From the NCBI GenBank assembly GCA_027886885.1, contig JAPCJP010000002.1, positions 63,285-127,284 of the forward strand: a stretch of DNA of 64,000 nucleotides, read 5' to 3'. Below the pieces are notes generated by a model, which saw only the letters and a list, made by a program, of their open reading frames with translations, searched no databases and was not told the DNA's origin. This document shows, piece after piece, positions 8,801 through 19,000 of the stretch (position 1 is its first letter; each line of letters opens with the position of its first letter). The position numbers and the translations under genes were made by a program. The DNA comes from Nitrososphaerota archaeon (GTDB lineage Archaea > Thermoproteota > Nitrososphaeria > Nitrososphaerales > Gagatemarchaeaceae).

Positions 8801-10598
8801 TCAGAACCGTCGCGGTGGAGTCCGACGTGTCGATGTCCGAGATTGCCGATACAACGATGCCGTTGTCTCTGGACCACTTGAATGTAGGGACGGCTGTCGA
8901 TTTCTTCTCCAGCAAGCCCCCATTGTGGACCTCAACGCGGTACAGCTGATTCTGAAGACTCGTGTAGCCCGCCTCGTCCGGGACTTCGCACGGGTCCCCG
9001 GTAGGTTCTGTGGGCTTCGCTCGTGCGGTGAGCTTGCCGGTCGACGGAGTCGTCAGCGCTGTCCAAATCGGGAATTCCGTGAGGCATGGTTTCACAACGC
9101 TCGGGTCAGGGCTCATGCGGCCGAGGACATCGATTCCTTGTTTTTCGCCGATCAGAGTGGTATCTGTCGCCTGAGAGAGGGCTGCTGACTCGGCGCTATC
9201 GAATTCACTCGAGGCGTCGAAGGATCCGGCAAGGGCGCCGGCCAGTGCAGGCGGGGGAGGGGGCGGGGGTGGTGCCTGGACCACGACAGGCGCCAGGTCT
9301 ACCGGCAGCACTTTCACCTGCCAGACGATCTTCGTCCGTGTGGCGGTGTCGGGTCCGAGCAGAGCAACCTCTCTCATCTCCGGGTCGTCAAGGTAGGTGA
9401 GGTGGCGCTCCCAGACGTCAAGATAGACGATGTAGACGCCGCGCCCAGGGACGACCGTCAGGTCGTTCCCTTGGAAGAACGGGAGGTCCGGTTGGCTGGC
9501 GAATGCTACGTCGTTGTCATTCTCGCTCAGAATCCCATCTACGTAGTAGTGCCCCTGCTTGATAGTGAACCCGAGCGAGGGGAGGTATGGGAGGATGAAG
9601 AGACCGGCCGTGGCGATGTCCCCGCTGGTCGATCCGGTCGCGGTCACGGTGTACGTCCCAGGCGATGCGGAGAGCGGGAACGTGACCGAGGAATTGAAAG
9701 TGCCGTCTGACCCGACAGTCGAGGACGGGATCGACAACCCAGTGTTTCCGCTCAGCGAGAAAGCAATCGACTCCCCCGACGCGAAGCCGTAGCCGCTCAC
9801 CCAGAACTGGGACCCGATCGGTCCGCTCGAGGGGAAGGCAACGAGCGAATTCGATGTGAGATTGAAGTCCGCCGTGGCCGTGTCCCCGCTGGTCGACCCC
9901 GTCGCCATGACGGTGTACGTCCCAGGGGAGGTGGTGGACGAGAATACGATCGTGGAGATGAAGGTGCCGTCCGCCGCTACCGTCAAGGGCGAGAATGAGA
10001 GCCCCGCATTCGGGGTCATCACGAGCGTCACCTTCTCTCCCGCCGCGAAACCGTAACCTTCCGCTTCGATGGCTTGATTTGTGGCTCCGCTCGTCGGGGT
10101 CATCTGGAGCGTGGCTCCCGAGGTGAGGTCGAAGCTCGTGTCGGCGGCGTTCCCGCTGGTCTCGCCCTTTGCTATGACCTTGAATGTCCCTGGCATCGCC
10201 GAAGAGGGGACCGTGAATGTTACGGTGATCGTGCCTTCCGGAGTCGCCTTCGAACTCGGTAGGTCTGTGCTCGAGGAGCCGTCGAGCTTGAAGCTCACCT
10301 TCTCCCCTGCAGCGAACCCGTAGCCGTCAATGATGAACTGCGTCGTGAGAGTTCCGCTCGAGGGGGTAACAACGAGGTCGGTGAACCGGATCTGGAAACC
10401 GTCGCTGTATCCGGTGCTGCTGTCGATAGGCGTGCCTGCCCTGCCGATTATGTCCTGCAGCGCCGAGGTCTCGTAGTGAAAGTCGATGGAGTTCTGCTCG
10501 TTCCAGTCGGCATCTAACTGGACCCTACCCTGCTGCATGTTCACCTCACGGTAGTGCTTCTTCCTGTTGTACGTCCAGCGGGTGAAGTCGCCCTTCAT
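5880..10598 (-). CDS. Giant DUF6519-type eCIS protein with inserted Ig-like repeats
   Basis: At 1572 aa this is the largest protein here. Its N-terminus (GDFTRWTYNRKKHYREVNMQ, then QGRVQLDADWNEQNSID) and HYYVDGILSEN near 350 match the DUF6519 family found after tail protein I in eCIS-like clusters. In this copy three tandem Ig/IPT-like repeats of 85-90 residues (about 72-336), each with GYGFAxGE and GTYTVxATG motifs, interrupt that family region. A run of eight prolines follows near residue 440. The C-terminal third has further beta-rich domains, including GSGFAPYGPA and GTGFSPNSK repeats near the end. The build suggests a surface-exposed fibre or baseplate decoration that could touch targets; this is inference. 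The stop lies 53 nt from the convergent DUF4157 stop. Confidence 0.82.
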   Translation of the reverse strand: MKGDFTRWTYNRKKHYREVNMQQGRVQLDADWNEQNSIDFHYETSALQDIIGRAGTPIDSSTGYSDGFQIRFTDLVVTPSSGTLTTQFIIDGYGFAAGEKVSFKLDGSSSTDLPSSKATPEGTITVTFTVPSSAMPGTFKVIAKGETSGNAADTSFDLTSGATLQMTPTSGATNQAIEAEGYGFAAGEKVTLVMTPNAGLSFSPLTVAADGTFISTIVFSSTTSPGTYTVMATGSTSGDTATADFNLTSNSLVAFPSSGPIGSQFWVSGYGFASGESIAFSLSGNTGLSIPSSTVGSDGTFNSSVTFPLSASPGTYTVTATGSTSGDIATAGLFILPYLPSLGFTIKQGHYYVDGILSENDNDVAFASQPDLPFFQGNDLTVVPGRGVYIVYLDVWERHLTYLDDPEMREVALLGPDTATRTKIVWQVKVLPVDLAPVVVQAPPPPPPPPALAGALAGSFDASSEFDSAESAALSQATDTTLIGEKQGIDVLGRMSPDPSVVKPCLTEFPIWTALTTPSTGKLTARAKPTEPTGDPCEVPDEAGYTSLQNQLYRVEVHNGGLLEKKSTAVPTFKWSRDNGIVVSAISDIDTSDSTATVLTVGSTGKNPNLSFLNNMWVEVTSDINDLWGLPGSLALVTAVNNPGQNTITIDPTSIVGSAITNADYPQGQNPKVRRWDWDQTEATPPPYPLIVKVPTDNDGYIELEDGVEVKFADGTYRTGDYWLIPARTATADVDWPEEVRTVDWSSVPAGGSDAKTLAKFLVERYGLDGIKASDFVLSGTTEIDGSYTDPSGVSHVLSIALNIEQTVGTLTVDGIVGAEIPVVTQADGSLTLQCGFPEALGPEGIDHYYARLALFEYLPRLELRKVCQPVPQTKTLEVPEGGALSFSISPSAVIIPLGETGKATVTVSYALDDKPGRLEGTLSVAVDPTGTTSALSTSTVSTSGPPVTSQLSVTIPSSLTTECYVAKVTFLAKSEKMTLTAMTYLGIFVPLLFVSPIRLLTDCRNLFPALTDLPRLFYVSGDGQTANADYSLPSPLMAAAWSGRVRFTIVKGTGTLTNSDAAGSPAQGLGGFLDVMPGSTTPDPLIYPDLAHVAWCTWVIDQSTPVQIVRAEKLDSDGHLTDSSPIYYNAVLPGGGSQPAAPSAAASATTGIINVALQPGSAQLLGPFNHFLAVKTPPAILLALEAQYAGLPGGAMDIMAEANYTILATDKAAGSLDLSQIPIAAAYDITTQSFSVQVLNPAGADADQLFKLRWWAIPANTQTAQNAPGVVLTPGWVAANSATPVDISGAYFDASAQSITVSYSQSGGASVNIQTFSPVTSSPTYGGAFDVPSFSVPSGLSGWVQITATDGTSSPSATLYVVRITATTAGTFPNLTVTVSGSGFAPYGPAIIQLDNVTVTTSHAVETDASGSFASAEFKTPASLTSGTHTVSATIAGAIATTTFTAAPPAGAGGLGEKPTVPGVGGAAAARAVLPAQVATNAPARQASPQLTLSIPTGTVGSDVAISGTGFSPNSKVALAFNQKLLPEATTNAQGSFIEGLKVPQTGSGNHLILARDESTGKTVSATFKVP
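9591..10385 (-). repeat. Three tandem Ig/IPT-like repeats inside the DUF6519-type protein
   Basis: The coding DNA for residues 72-336 holds three successive 85-90 residue modules. Each has a GYGFA(A/S)GE turn near its start and ends with a G-T-(Y/F)-(T/K)-V strand and a GxTSG(D/N) motif. They interrupt the N-terminal domain between DGFQIRFT and GFTIKQGHYYVDG. The second and third copies are more similar to each other than to the first, suggesting stepwise duplication. Confidence 0.75.
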
Positions 10599-10657
10599 GG
10601 GGATCCCATCTCTACCGTCTTTTTCGTGTTCATCGGAGCCATCGTTATTCTTGCCAT
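10595..10657 (-). CDS. Possible 20-codon coupling ORF between tail protein and DUF6519 genes
   Basis: An ATG two bases after the tail-protein stop opens a 20-codon frame (MARITMAPMNTKKTVEMGSP). Its TGA overlaps the ATG of the DUF6519-type gene as ATGA. It exactly bridges the only gap of more than a few bases in the baseplate block, so it could carry ribosomes across and keep the genes coupled. No protein family is suggested, and at this size chance cannot be excluded. Confidence 0.25.
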   Translation of the reverse strand: MARITMAPMNTKKTVEMGSP

Positions 10658-10659
10658 TA

Positions 10660-13224
10660 TCATGTCACCGGGATTATCCCCGCCTCGAGTCCGAACCTAA
10701 GGTACTGGGGCAGGGTGGCGTTCAGGTTGTCGATCCGCAGCGCCTGCAGGAGCTCGTTGAAGACCCCCATCTCCGCCCCGTTGTCGGCCCCGCGGAAGAT
10801 CGCGGTCGGCCCGTCGGTGGCGAGCTGCGCGTAACCTGGGTCTTCGTAGCTCATTGACGTGAAGATGGGCTCGACACTGAGCGCGAGTGCGGTCTGCTCG
10901 GCGATGGTGGAGCCCGGTGGATAAGCAGGCTGACACTTGTAGGGCCGCGGTACCCTCGACCCGGCCGGGAGATAGCAGTACCTCACGCACCCGACCTGGC
11001 GCCTCGTGGATATTATCGTCTGAGTGAAGATCGTGTTGCTCGCCAAGTTGACCATGAAGGTCTGCGTCCCGCCGAAGACCGTGCTCTCGAGTATAGTGAG
11101 CTGATAGCAGTTCAGAGCGACATTCGGGGCCTCGCTCTCGACGTAGGCGATCGTCGCAGATTCCGAGTCGGAACCGCCAGCGTTGATCGTGAGCACCATC
11201 CCCGCCGAGAAGGCTGCGGTCGTGCTGACGTAGATCCCCTCGTCCCCCTTCCCTGCTACGGAGACGACAGTGGTCTCGAGCGTCGCGGTAACCCGCTCTC
11301 CCGCGATGTGGTTGTTGACAAGGTCCGACTCCAGCGTGAGGGAAACCCCGGCTTGTATCGAGGCGACTACGCCCGCCTCCTGGTCCGAGGCTCCGTCGCC
11401 AATGATGACGAACAGGCCTATGGAGAACCCGGTCGTCGAGCTCACCGGGACGACACTCTGTCCCGACGCGGCCGCGGCGTCGGCTGTGGTCTTGGTCGTC
11501 ACGGTGATCGGCTCTCCCACGGAATGGTTACTGGCCAGTGCTGTGGTGAGCACAAACGAACCCTCGGCGACGGTGCCGTTCTGGCCATCGATTATGCTGT
11601 CCTCGATCTGGATCTGGGCTTGGGAGACCGCAGGGTCTATCGAAATCGCTCCCGTGATCGAGTGGTCCACCGTGACGACGAGGTTGTCGTTGGTGGTGAG
11701 ACCGTCGCTCGCCCCCGAGAGTAACAGGCTCATCGACGGGCCCGGCACGAGGGTCGAGTGGCGGAGCGTTAGAGCACCCAGGTCTCCCGGCCCCACCAGA
11801 ACCTGGGGGAGTGAAGCAGAGCCTCCGTCGAGGAGCAACCCGTTGATGAAGAGACTTGCCCGGGGAGAGTCCTGAGCCGCCTTTGCGGCAGTGACCACAA
11901 TCGGCATCTGCAGGAGCGGTCTCTGGTTCTGCGCGGCCCGAATCTCGACCGCGACCCCCGCGGGAAGGTCCAGGACGACGGGGCTCTCCAGGTAGACTTC
12001 GCTGTCCTGTACCTCGAAGATTGCGGACGGCTGGCTGTTCGTCATCCATGTCGAGAGGGCATCCGAAATCGTGTTGAACTGGAATTGGCCCTGCGGTCCT
12101 CCCGTCTTAATCTGGTACACTTGCCCGGCCTGGGGGGAAGCGCCGACAAGCACGGTCACCAGGGAGGCGTCTGGGTCTGGCCTTGTGTAGAACCCGCCGC
12201 CCACCTCGTCGCTGAACCCATAGTAGTAGCTAACGTGAACCTCCTTGGGGTTCCAGCCGTTGGCGAAGCTAATCCGTCCCAGAAGAGGGTCGATTACGAC
12301 TTGTCCCGACCCGGTCGGCGGCCGCCACCATCCGCTAAGGTCGTATGCGGTCACGTTACCCGAGCTCACGACCACTTCGTCAGCGGTTACCCTGATGCTC
12401 TTCTCTATGCCTCCACTGTCGTAGTAAAGGCCCGCGTCGTCGAAGAGCGCGGTCCTACGTATCGGGAGCGGGACGTTGACCTCCTGGGCGAGCTGGAAGT
12501 TGTCAGTCTTCGGGACGGGGTTGTTGAAGAGCGGCTCGTCGAGGCCGAGGACGTTGAATTTGAACCGTCCGCTGCCTGCGGAGACGTCGAAGGCCGGGGC
12601 GTCGTTCACAGGATATGCGGTCAGCCTGTAGAGAAAGATCCCGATGTCCGGGATGTTGTAGTAGCCCCTTCCGTTGTTGATGTGCCTGACGTCCACGGTG
12701 TGGGCGATGGAGTCGAAGGGCGTGTTGAGGAGCTCGAGGGTGTTCTCCTGGCGTATGTCGGGGGTGCGGAAGTTCGTCGGCCTCAGGTGGTTGATGTACT
12801 GGGTCCACTCGAGCAGCTCGAACTCCTCGACCACCTTGGCGGGCCAGCCGGTGACGTCCGCGGCGAGCTCCTCCAGCATCGAGACGGTGCCCTTGCGCCT
12901 TCTGTATGAGATTGTGTTGGCGACGTAGGAGCGCTCGGGGATGGCTCCGGTAACGTTCTCGTTCAGGAGCCGGGCCTGCAGCAGGTCTCCGATGTAGGGA
13001 ACGACCCAGGGGTCGCAGGTCTCTATGAACCAGTCCTGGTAGAGCTCGTCTATGTTGTCCTCTATGACCCTGACCTGCCCCGAGATCACCCCCATGAGAG
13101 CCTCCAGAGGCTTGCCCAGCTCGGCATCCCTCGCTCGGTAGATCGCCGGCATCAGGTCGTAGAGGTTCTTCTTTGTGTACCTGAACGGCCTCAGCGACTT
13201 GGCGGTGGCTCTGGGCTCGCTCAC
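10660..13224 (-). CDS. eCIS tail protein I-like baseplate protein
   Basis: This 854-aa protein begins with a P2 gpI-like domain (about residues 15-200): LYDLMPAIYRARD, SYRRRKGTVSMLEELAADVTGWPAK and HLRPTNFRTPDIR are recurrent in this family. Residues 380-560 look like a parallel beta-helix. Two copies of a small module (about 580-650 and 655-705) with GF/FSxGxxxxI and DxExAxIA motifs follow. The C-terminal segment FNELLQALRIDN...LRFGLEAGI is also typical. The protein should connect the wedge to peripheral baseplate parts or fibres. It overlaps the upstream J-type gene by 4 nt (ATGA). A cluster of cysteines at 746-764 is unexplained. Confidence 0.88.
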   Translation of the reverse strand: MSEPRATAKSLRPFRYTKKNLYDLMPAIYRARDAELGKPLEALMGVISGQVRVIEDNIDELYQDWFIETCDPWVVPYIGDLLQARLLNENVTGAIPERSYVANTISYRRRKGTVSMLEELAADVTGWPAKVVEEFELLEWTQYINHLRPTNFRTPDIRQENTLELLNTPFDSIAHTVDVRHINNGRGYYNIPDIGIFLYRLTAYPVNDAPAFDVSAGSGRFKFNVLGLDEPLFNNPVPKTDNFQLAQEVNVPLPIRRTALFDDAGLYYDSGGIEKSIRVTADEVVVSSGNVTAYDLSGWWRPPTGSGQVVIDPLLGRISFANGWNPKEVHVSYYYGFSDEVGGGFYTRPDPDASLVTVLVGASPQAGQVYQIKTGGPQGQFQFNTISDALSTWMTNSQPSAIFEVQDSEVYLESPVVLDLPAGVAVEIRAAQNQRPLLQMPIVVTAAKAAQDSPRASLFINGLLLDGGSASLPQVLVGPGDLGALTLRHSTLVPGPSMSLLLSGASDGLTTNDNLVVTVDHSITGAISIDPAVSQAQIQIEDSIIDGQNGTVAEGSFVLTTALASNHSVGEPITVTTKTTADAAAASGQSVVPVSSTTGFSIGLFVIIGDGASDQEAGVVASIQAGVSLTLESDLVNNHIAGERVTATLETTVVSVAGKGDEGIYVSTTAAFSAGMVLTINAGGSDSESATIAYVESEAPNVALNCYQLTILESTVFGGTQTFMVNLASNTIFTQTIISTRRQVGCVRYCYLPAGSRVPRPYKCQPAYPPGSTIAEQTALALSVEPIFTSMSYEDPGYAQLATDGPTAIFRGADNGAEMGVFNELLQALRIDNLNATLPQYLRFGLEAGIIPVT

Positions 13225-16001
13225 GACGTGTTCACCGTCAGGTTCACTCCCTCCGGGTCGGGGTTGAGCGTCAGGAGCCCGTCGATATCACAGGCGAGCG
13301 TGTCGTTGACCTCGGGTTTGGGGGCGGAGCTCAGGTACAACGACGTTACATCAGCCGCGACGACACCTTCGGCCTGTTGGATTATCGAGATCACCTCGCT
13401 CAGGTAGACCGGTTGTCCGAAGTCCATGGACTCGAACGAGAACGCGCCCTGGAGGGCGGCGAGGACGTTCTGCTGTACGGTCTGCGGGTCCTGGTCGGAC
13501 GCCGGCAGTATCCAGCCCCCGATGTTGAACGAAAGTTGATCGAAGGGCTCTATGTTCACCTGTATCGATGGGTCCGCGTAGTTCGCTATCGCCTGCTGGA
13601 GGTAGCCGAGCAGCGGCTGCTCGACCTGACCCTGCATCGCCGATGCGACGACGAGACGCACGTACTCCGTCTCCCCCGCCCAGGCTGATATCGCTACCGC
13701 CTTTCCTATCCCCTGGAAGCCGAGCGCGAAGTTCTCGCAGTCGGTCAGTGAGACGATGCGCCCCATTGTGAGGACCTGCAGTGGCGCGTCCTGCCTCGCA
13801 TCGCTGATGTCCTGGGGGTCCGCCGCGCCCGTCGACGCGAGAGGGTTCGTCACGGCCTTCAGTCCGAGTGGGCGGCTGGAGAGGAGCGTCAGCTGGTTCG
13901 CCTGGACCATCCCGCTCGAGCCTATCCCGACCCTGTAGGTCGCGGTGATGTTCTCGGTCCCGACCGGGGGTCGCGCGTTGCCGAAGAGGACGTCCACTGA
14001 GGAGTCGTCCTGCATTCGCACTGCGTATGACTGGGAGTTCGCGGCGATGCCGTACAGGTTCGGCGCCTGGTTCCACTTGATGTTGGTCGCCCCGTTGCTG
14101 ACCCAGACCTGGAGCGTGCTCTCCGCCCCAGTGGGGCTCGTGGAGGACGAGGTGAAAGTCAGGGGTTCCTGCTTCAGGGCAAACGTGAGGTAGGGCTCCG
14201 AGGGGTCGCCTCCTCCTAGTACCTCGCCGCTGACGGTCGAGCCATGGGTGGCGAGAGCCACGTTGGCGTTTATGATGAAAGTCGACCGCTCGTAGGAGTT
14301 GGCCAACCCTGCGGTCTGCGAGTAGGGAGACGCCAACGAGACGGTGGTGAAGGGTGAGCCGCTGTTGTACGGGACGACCTCGGTAATGAGCATAATCTCG
14401 CTCTCGGTCCTGCTGGTCGTCTGTCCCGATTGAAGGAAGAGCTGACCTGTTACTGCGACACTCTGGCCTACCTGGAGGTCGGCCACCACGTTGCCTAGCG
14501 TAATCGGATTGGTTCCTACGGGGGTAGAGTCGGCGAGGTCGGCGAGCACGAGAAGCTCGCTCTGGGCGAAGACAGTCGTCCCCCGCATGCTGAACTTGTT
14601 CAGCTTGACCTTGGTGCCAAGTTTGACGGCGACACCCGTTACTTTGGCGCTGATCAAGAAGTCAGCCAGGGAATCGTCCCAAACGTCAGAGGTCGAGTAG
14701 GCGCACGTGGTGTACGCCCCAGTGGAGTCGTCGCGGCAACGCAGCACGACCCACCCAAGAGACTCGATTGCCGGGTACGAGTTGCTCAGATAGAAGGTCG
14801 AATCGCGGGCAGGGTCGTACTTCTTGCCCTGGGAATCGGTGTCGATCGGGAAAGGCGGGGTGATGTTATCCCAATGTTTCGGGTAGGCGGTTTTCAGAGT
14901 GCTGGTAAGGGTGTTGTAGTTGGGTGCGGTGTTCCCGAAGATTCCAGTCTTCACCCGCATAGCATACACAGTGACGTCGGGGGCCGAGGTGTCCAGCGAG
15001 TCCGCGAAGGAGTTGATGACTGCGGCGAAGTCGGTATAGGCCCATCCCTGCCCCGTGAGGAAGGCGACGAGGTCAGCCTGCGCGGGGTACGACGCGATTA
15101 TGCTTTGGGCTTGCGACAAGGTGAGCTGGTTGACGTCCGTCGGCCAGGTGGGGGCGAGGAACGGGAATAGCTTCGGGAACATGAAGAACTCCATCTGGGT
15201 TGAGTGGTCTTGGAAGGAAATCGGGGTCGGGTCCGCGGTCAGGGCGACGTCGGTCTCTCCCGGGGACGGAGAGTTCGGAGTCACCTTGGATACGGTCCGC
15301 AGGGCTATGGGGACCCCGTCGGAGACCTGAACGAACAGGAGCCTGTCGCCCGGGTTCAGCTTGCTGGTGGTCCCGGTGAAGTACACGTGCTGCAGGCCGT
15401 CGGAGGGGTTCATGGTGGTGATGTCCGCGTACATCTGCGGCCGGGTGAGCTTCGGCTGGAGCGCATTGAACTCCGGGTACGCGACGATGCTCTCGATCGT
15501 CTCGAAGGTCTGGGGCAGCTCGGGGGGAGACTGTCCCTGCGCAGGCATGCTCATCACCTTCGTACCCGTGTTGATCGCAGTCTGAGTGACGGAGCCGCTG
15601 GTGTCAAGGGTGAAGGCAAGATAGACGCTTGCAGCTACGCCTGGGCTCAGCTCGTAGCCGATGGAGCGCGCGAGTTGTAGGATGGAGACCCGCTCCTTGG
15701 CCGTTCGCAGGTACCCCTCGTTCGCTATCCGCTCCTGGTAAAATGCGAGCACGTCGGCGACCATGCCCCACGCGTCGAAGAGGTCGATGGCCAAGTCGGT
15801 GTCCGCGCGCGTTGCCAGAGGGACGAGCGCCGGATACTTGTTCAAGCTCGCGATCATGGTCTCCTTGAACTCCGGTTGCGTCCCTACCCTGAAGCTTATC
15901 GAGGAGAGGCCTGGGAGATTGGAAATGGTTACGGGCGTGACCTTGGTGATCCCTTCACAGCAACCGCAGTCATCGGGCTGGGAACCGCTACCCGAGCTCA
16001 T
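13221..16001 (-). CDS. eCIS baseplate wedge protein, J-type (second copy)
   Basis: This 926-aa protein is a putative baseplate assembly protein of the J/gp47-related class. Landmarks are ALVPLATRADTDLAIDLFDAW, VLAFYQERIANEGYLRTAKE and LARSIGYELSPGVAA near the N-terminus, then a long beta-rich middle, and a C-terminal domain with YVRLVVASAMQGQVE and VYLSEVISIIQQAEGV motifs. It would form baseplate wedges around the hub. A CGCC cysteine cluster lies near residues 12-15. Both ends overlap neighbours by 4 nt (16001-15998 and 13224-13221), an ATGA-type arrangement that favours fixed-ratio synthesis. Confidence 0.88.
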   Translation of the reverse strand: MSSGSGSQPDDCGCCEGITKVTPVTISNLPGLSSISFRVGTQPEFKETMIASLNKYPALVPLATRADTDLAIDLFDAWGMVADVLAFYQERIANEGYLRTAKERVSILQLARSIGYELSPGVAASVYLAFTLDTSGSVTQTAINTGTKVMSMPAQGQSPPELPQTFETIESIVAYPEFNALQPKLTRPQMYADITTMNPSDGLQHVYFTGTTSKLNPGDRLLFVQVSDGVPIALRTVSKVTPNSPSPGETDVALTADPTPISFQDHSTQMEFFMFPKLFPFLAPTWPTDVNQLTLSQAQSIIASYPAQADLVAFLTGQGWAYTDFAAVINSFADSLDTSAPDVTVYAMRVKTGIFGNTAPNYNTLTSTLKTAYPKHWDNITPPFPIDTDSQGKKYDPARDSTFYLSNSYPAIESLGWVVLRCRDDSTGAYTTCAYSTSDVWDDSLADFLISAKVTGVAVKLGTKVKLNKFSMRGTTVFAQSELLVLADLADSTPVGTNPITLGNVVADLQVGQSVAVTGQLFLQSGQTTSRTESEIMLITEVVPYNSGSPFTTVSLASPYSQTAGLANSYERSTFIINANVALATHGSTVSGEVLGGGDPSEPYLTFALKQEPLTFTSSSTSPTGAESTLQVWVSNGATNIKWNQAPNLYGIAANSQSYAVRMQDDSSVDVLFGNARPPVGTENITATYRVGIGSSGMVQANQLTLLSSRPLGLKAVTNPLASTGAADPQDISDARQDAPLQVLTMGRIVSLTDCENFALGFQGIGKAVAISAWAGETEYVRLVVASAMQGQVEQPLLGYLQQAIANYADPSIQVNIEPFDQLSFNIGGWILPASDQDPQTVQQNVLAALQGAFSFESMDFGQPVYLSEVISIIQQAEGVVAADVTSLYLSSAPKPEVNDTLACDIDGLLTLNPDPEGVNLTVNTS

Positions 16002-19000
16002 GGAAGCGAGCCCACTCCCGTCGCTGTCTGCCCACCGTCGACCACAATCACAATGATCCCGTTCTCCGGGAAGTTGGGGTCGTTGTCAAGGCGCGCGACC
16101 TCCGGGGCCTCCATCTTGATCTCCCCGGTGGCGAGCTCTCCCTGGGCGACCCTACCATAGCGCTGGAAGACCTCGACGACCACCGACGAGACCCCGGTGA
16201 CGCTGGTCGCGGTCTCGTAGATGGTGCTAAGGTAGACGGTCTGGCCGAAGGTGAAGTTGTCTGGGTAGAAGAAGCCCGTCGTACCATCCGGATTGATCTT
16301 GCTGCTGAACACCTGCAAGAGGCTCTGTAGGACGTTGCTCGGCGAATATCCGGGAGCGACGCATACGTGCATCTCGATTTCGAGCGGAACGAAGACGGGG
16401 TTCGTGATGTCAAGGTCGTACCCGGCCATGCGGTAGGAGTTCAGGTAGGTCTGGACCTGCTGCTGGAACGGAGCATCTACCGTCAACCCTCCGGTCCGGT
16501 CGACCGAGATGTAGTAAGTCCACCAGCTGCCGGTCCACATGAGCTGAGCGAACCCCTGTTCTACGCCTGGGTACTGGGCGAGGATCGCCTCATAGTCCTT
16601 TACGGTGACCGCGCGCTGCTGGGAGTCGAAGGCGTACGGGGCGAACTGGCGGACGTCCTCCGCGGCCTCTGGGTCGGTGCCTCCCTGGGCCTCCATGGGG
16701 TTTCGAATGGTGAGTATCCCGGTCCCGTCGAACGGGGTGTCAGCCTGCATGCACGAGCCGTAGATCGAGGTGTTCACCACCCGGGAGATCGCCTCCCGGC
16801 CGACGTTCCCGCTGCTACCGTTCCCGATACGGTAGACCGTGTAGAACGGGTTCGGGTCCTGCTTCGTGCTGGCCGTGGGTAGGCTCCCTTGCACGCCGTC
16901 ACCGAACCTGAGATAGGCGGTCCCGTCGTTGTCGGCCTCTGTCACGAACTGGTACTGGAAGGCGTCGCTCGATAGGAGGTCCCTCTGGGGGGCCCAGACC
17001 TGGTTCTGGCCCAGGACGGTAATGGAAGGCAGCGCGGTCCTTACGTCATAGCCGAAGGCTGATGAAGCAGGTTGCGTAGGGTCGAAGGGGGCTGCGAAGG
17101 TGACGGGTTGGTAGGACAATCCCGGCTGGAACCGCCTCCCCTCTGAATCGTCCCCAGCCGCCTTCGGTGTGTTCCCAAGGAACTCGCTATATCCCGTGTA
17201 CACCTCGCCCGCGGAATCCACGTATCCCGAGTTGGCTATGCTGAAGGAGTCCCCACCAGAGGCCGTGGGCCCCGGCACGAACGCCACGGCGGTCGTGATC
17301 GTCGTCGCTGTGTTTGCCGTGATCAGAAGAGACTGTCCCGCAGCGGGGCCGGAGGTGTATTCCAGGTGGTAGTCCACCCATTGATTGACCGTCCAAGAGG
17401 CACCGGTGTCCTGGAGCACGTTAGCGGTGCTTCCGGAGGAGGTCTTATCCGAGAACGCGGGCACCAGAGGGAGGGTTCCCAGCGCCTGGGTCTGGCCGTT
17501 ATCGACGAGCATCGTGTTGCCGTGGGCGACGCTCACCGGCTCGGGCAGGTCGCCAAAGTCCGGGTCCAGAACGCTCTCGAGGCAGAGGGGGAACGAGGGG
17601 GCGTCCGCGGGGTCCCAGGTCACGTCGAGGAGCGGGGTCGTGACGGGGTCCAGGGGGTCGACGGTGGCGGAGACCCCCGTGAGACGGACCGCGCACCTGT
17701 TGGTGGGGTCGGCGTCGGGCCTCCTGCCCGTGGTCGGGGAGCGCACCTCCTCGAAGATGAGGACGCTTCCTATTCGCAGCGTGTGAGCGGAAAAGACCAG
17801 GTTGCCGCTTCCGGAGGTGACGACAAGCTCGTCCACTGCATTTCCATCCACCGTGACCGAGGCGGTCGGGTCGCCGCTGTACGCGACAGTCGCGGAGTGC
17901 ACACCATCGGTGAGGGACAGGGTAGCCTGGCTCGTAACGAGGCTGAAGGAGTCGCCACCGGTCAGCGTGGGCGCGGGAGAGAAGGCCGTGGTGGTGATCG
18001 TGGTAGCCGTGTTAGCCGTAATCGGCCGTGATTGGCCCTCGGCTGGACCGGAGGTGTACTCAAGGTAATCGCCCACCCACTCTCCAGTCGTCCAATCCGC
18101 CCCGCTATCCTGGAGCACCGTCGCGGTCGTACCGACGGTTGAGGTCCCGGTCGGCCCCGAGGTTATGTTGTAGATGGCCCCTACCATCCAGTCTGCCCCG
18201 TACTGCTGGAGCAGATACGCGGCCAGCGGGACGGACACCACGGCCTCCCCAGCGGGGTGCGGGTTGGCCAGGTTGGAAGTGAGCGCCACCGAACCCACCT
18301 GGACGTAGGCTATGACGGCAGATTCCTGGTCGGCTCCGCCGGGGTTGACGACGATCACGGTACCCTTGGCGAGACCGGCCGTCGAAACAACGCCCAGGAG
18401 GTCTTGGCCCCCAGGGCTGGTCCCGCTCGTCTTCGTCGACGTCCCGGCCAACGCCTCTATGAGCTCGCCCTGCGGCGTCCCGGTGCCGAGCCCCGAAACG
18501 CCCGTAAGCGTGAAGACTGGGATGTCTAGCGCGTAATGAGCGTTGTTCAGGGTCACGGTCGTGCCACCGAGCGGGAGGCAGCAGTCCTCCTCCTGCCAGG
18601 TGTAGAACTGGACCTCGTTCTGCGCGCTATAGAGCGTGACATCGGTCATCGTCTCAAAGACCGTGGCGCCCTCGAGGGCGAGGTCCAGCCCGCCCGTGAC
18701 TACGGTCGAGTCCCCCTTCCCGCCGGTGAGGAGCCCCGTCCCCGCCGGGACGACGAGGCCGTCGACGGAGGGGTCGATCTCCATGGTGACCCAGGCGCGG
18801 GCGTTGCATCCGTCGTGCATCATGTAGTCGAGGAGCCTCGCATGCCTCCTGATCGATATGCGTCTGCGGGCGGTCCCAAGATAGGCCTCCGTCGCGACCG
18901 CGTCCTGATAGTAGCTCAACTGGTCTCCGACGTAGGCGAGCAGCTCCACGAGGGCGACCCCCATGTCGGCCGGATGCCTCTCCTGCCAATTCGGGTTGAT

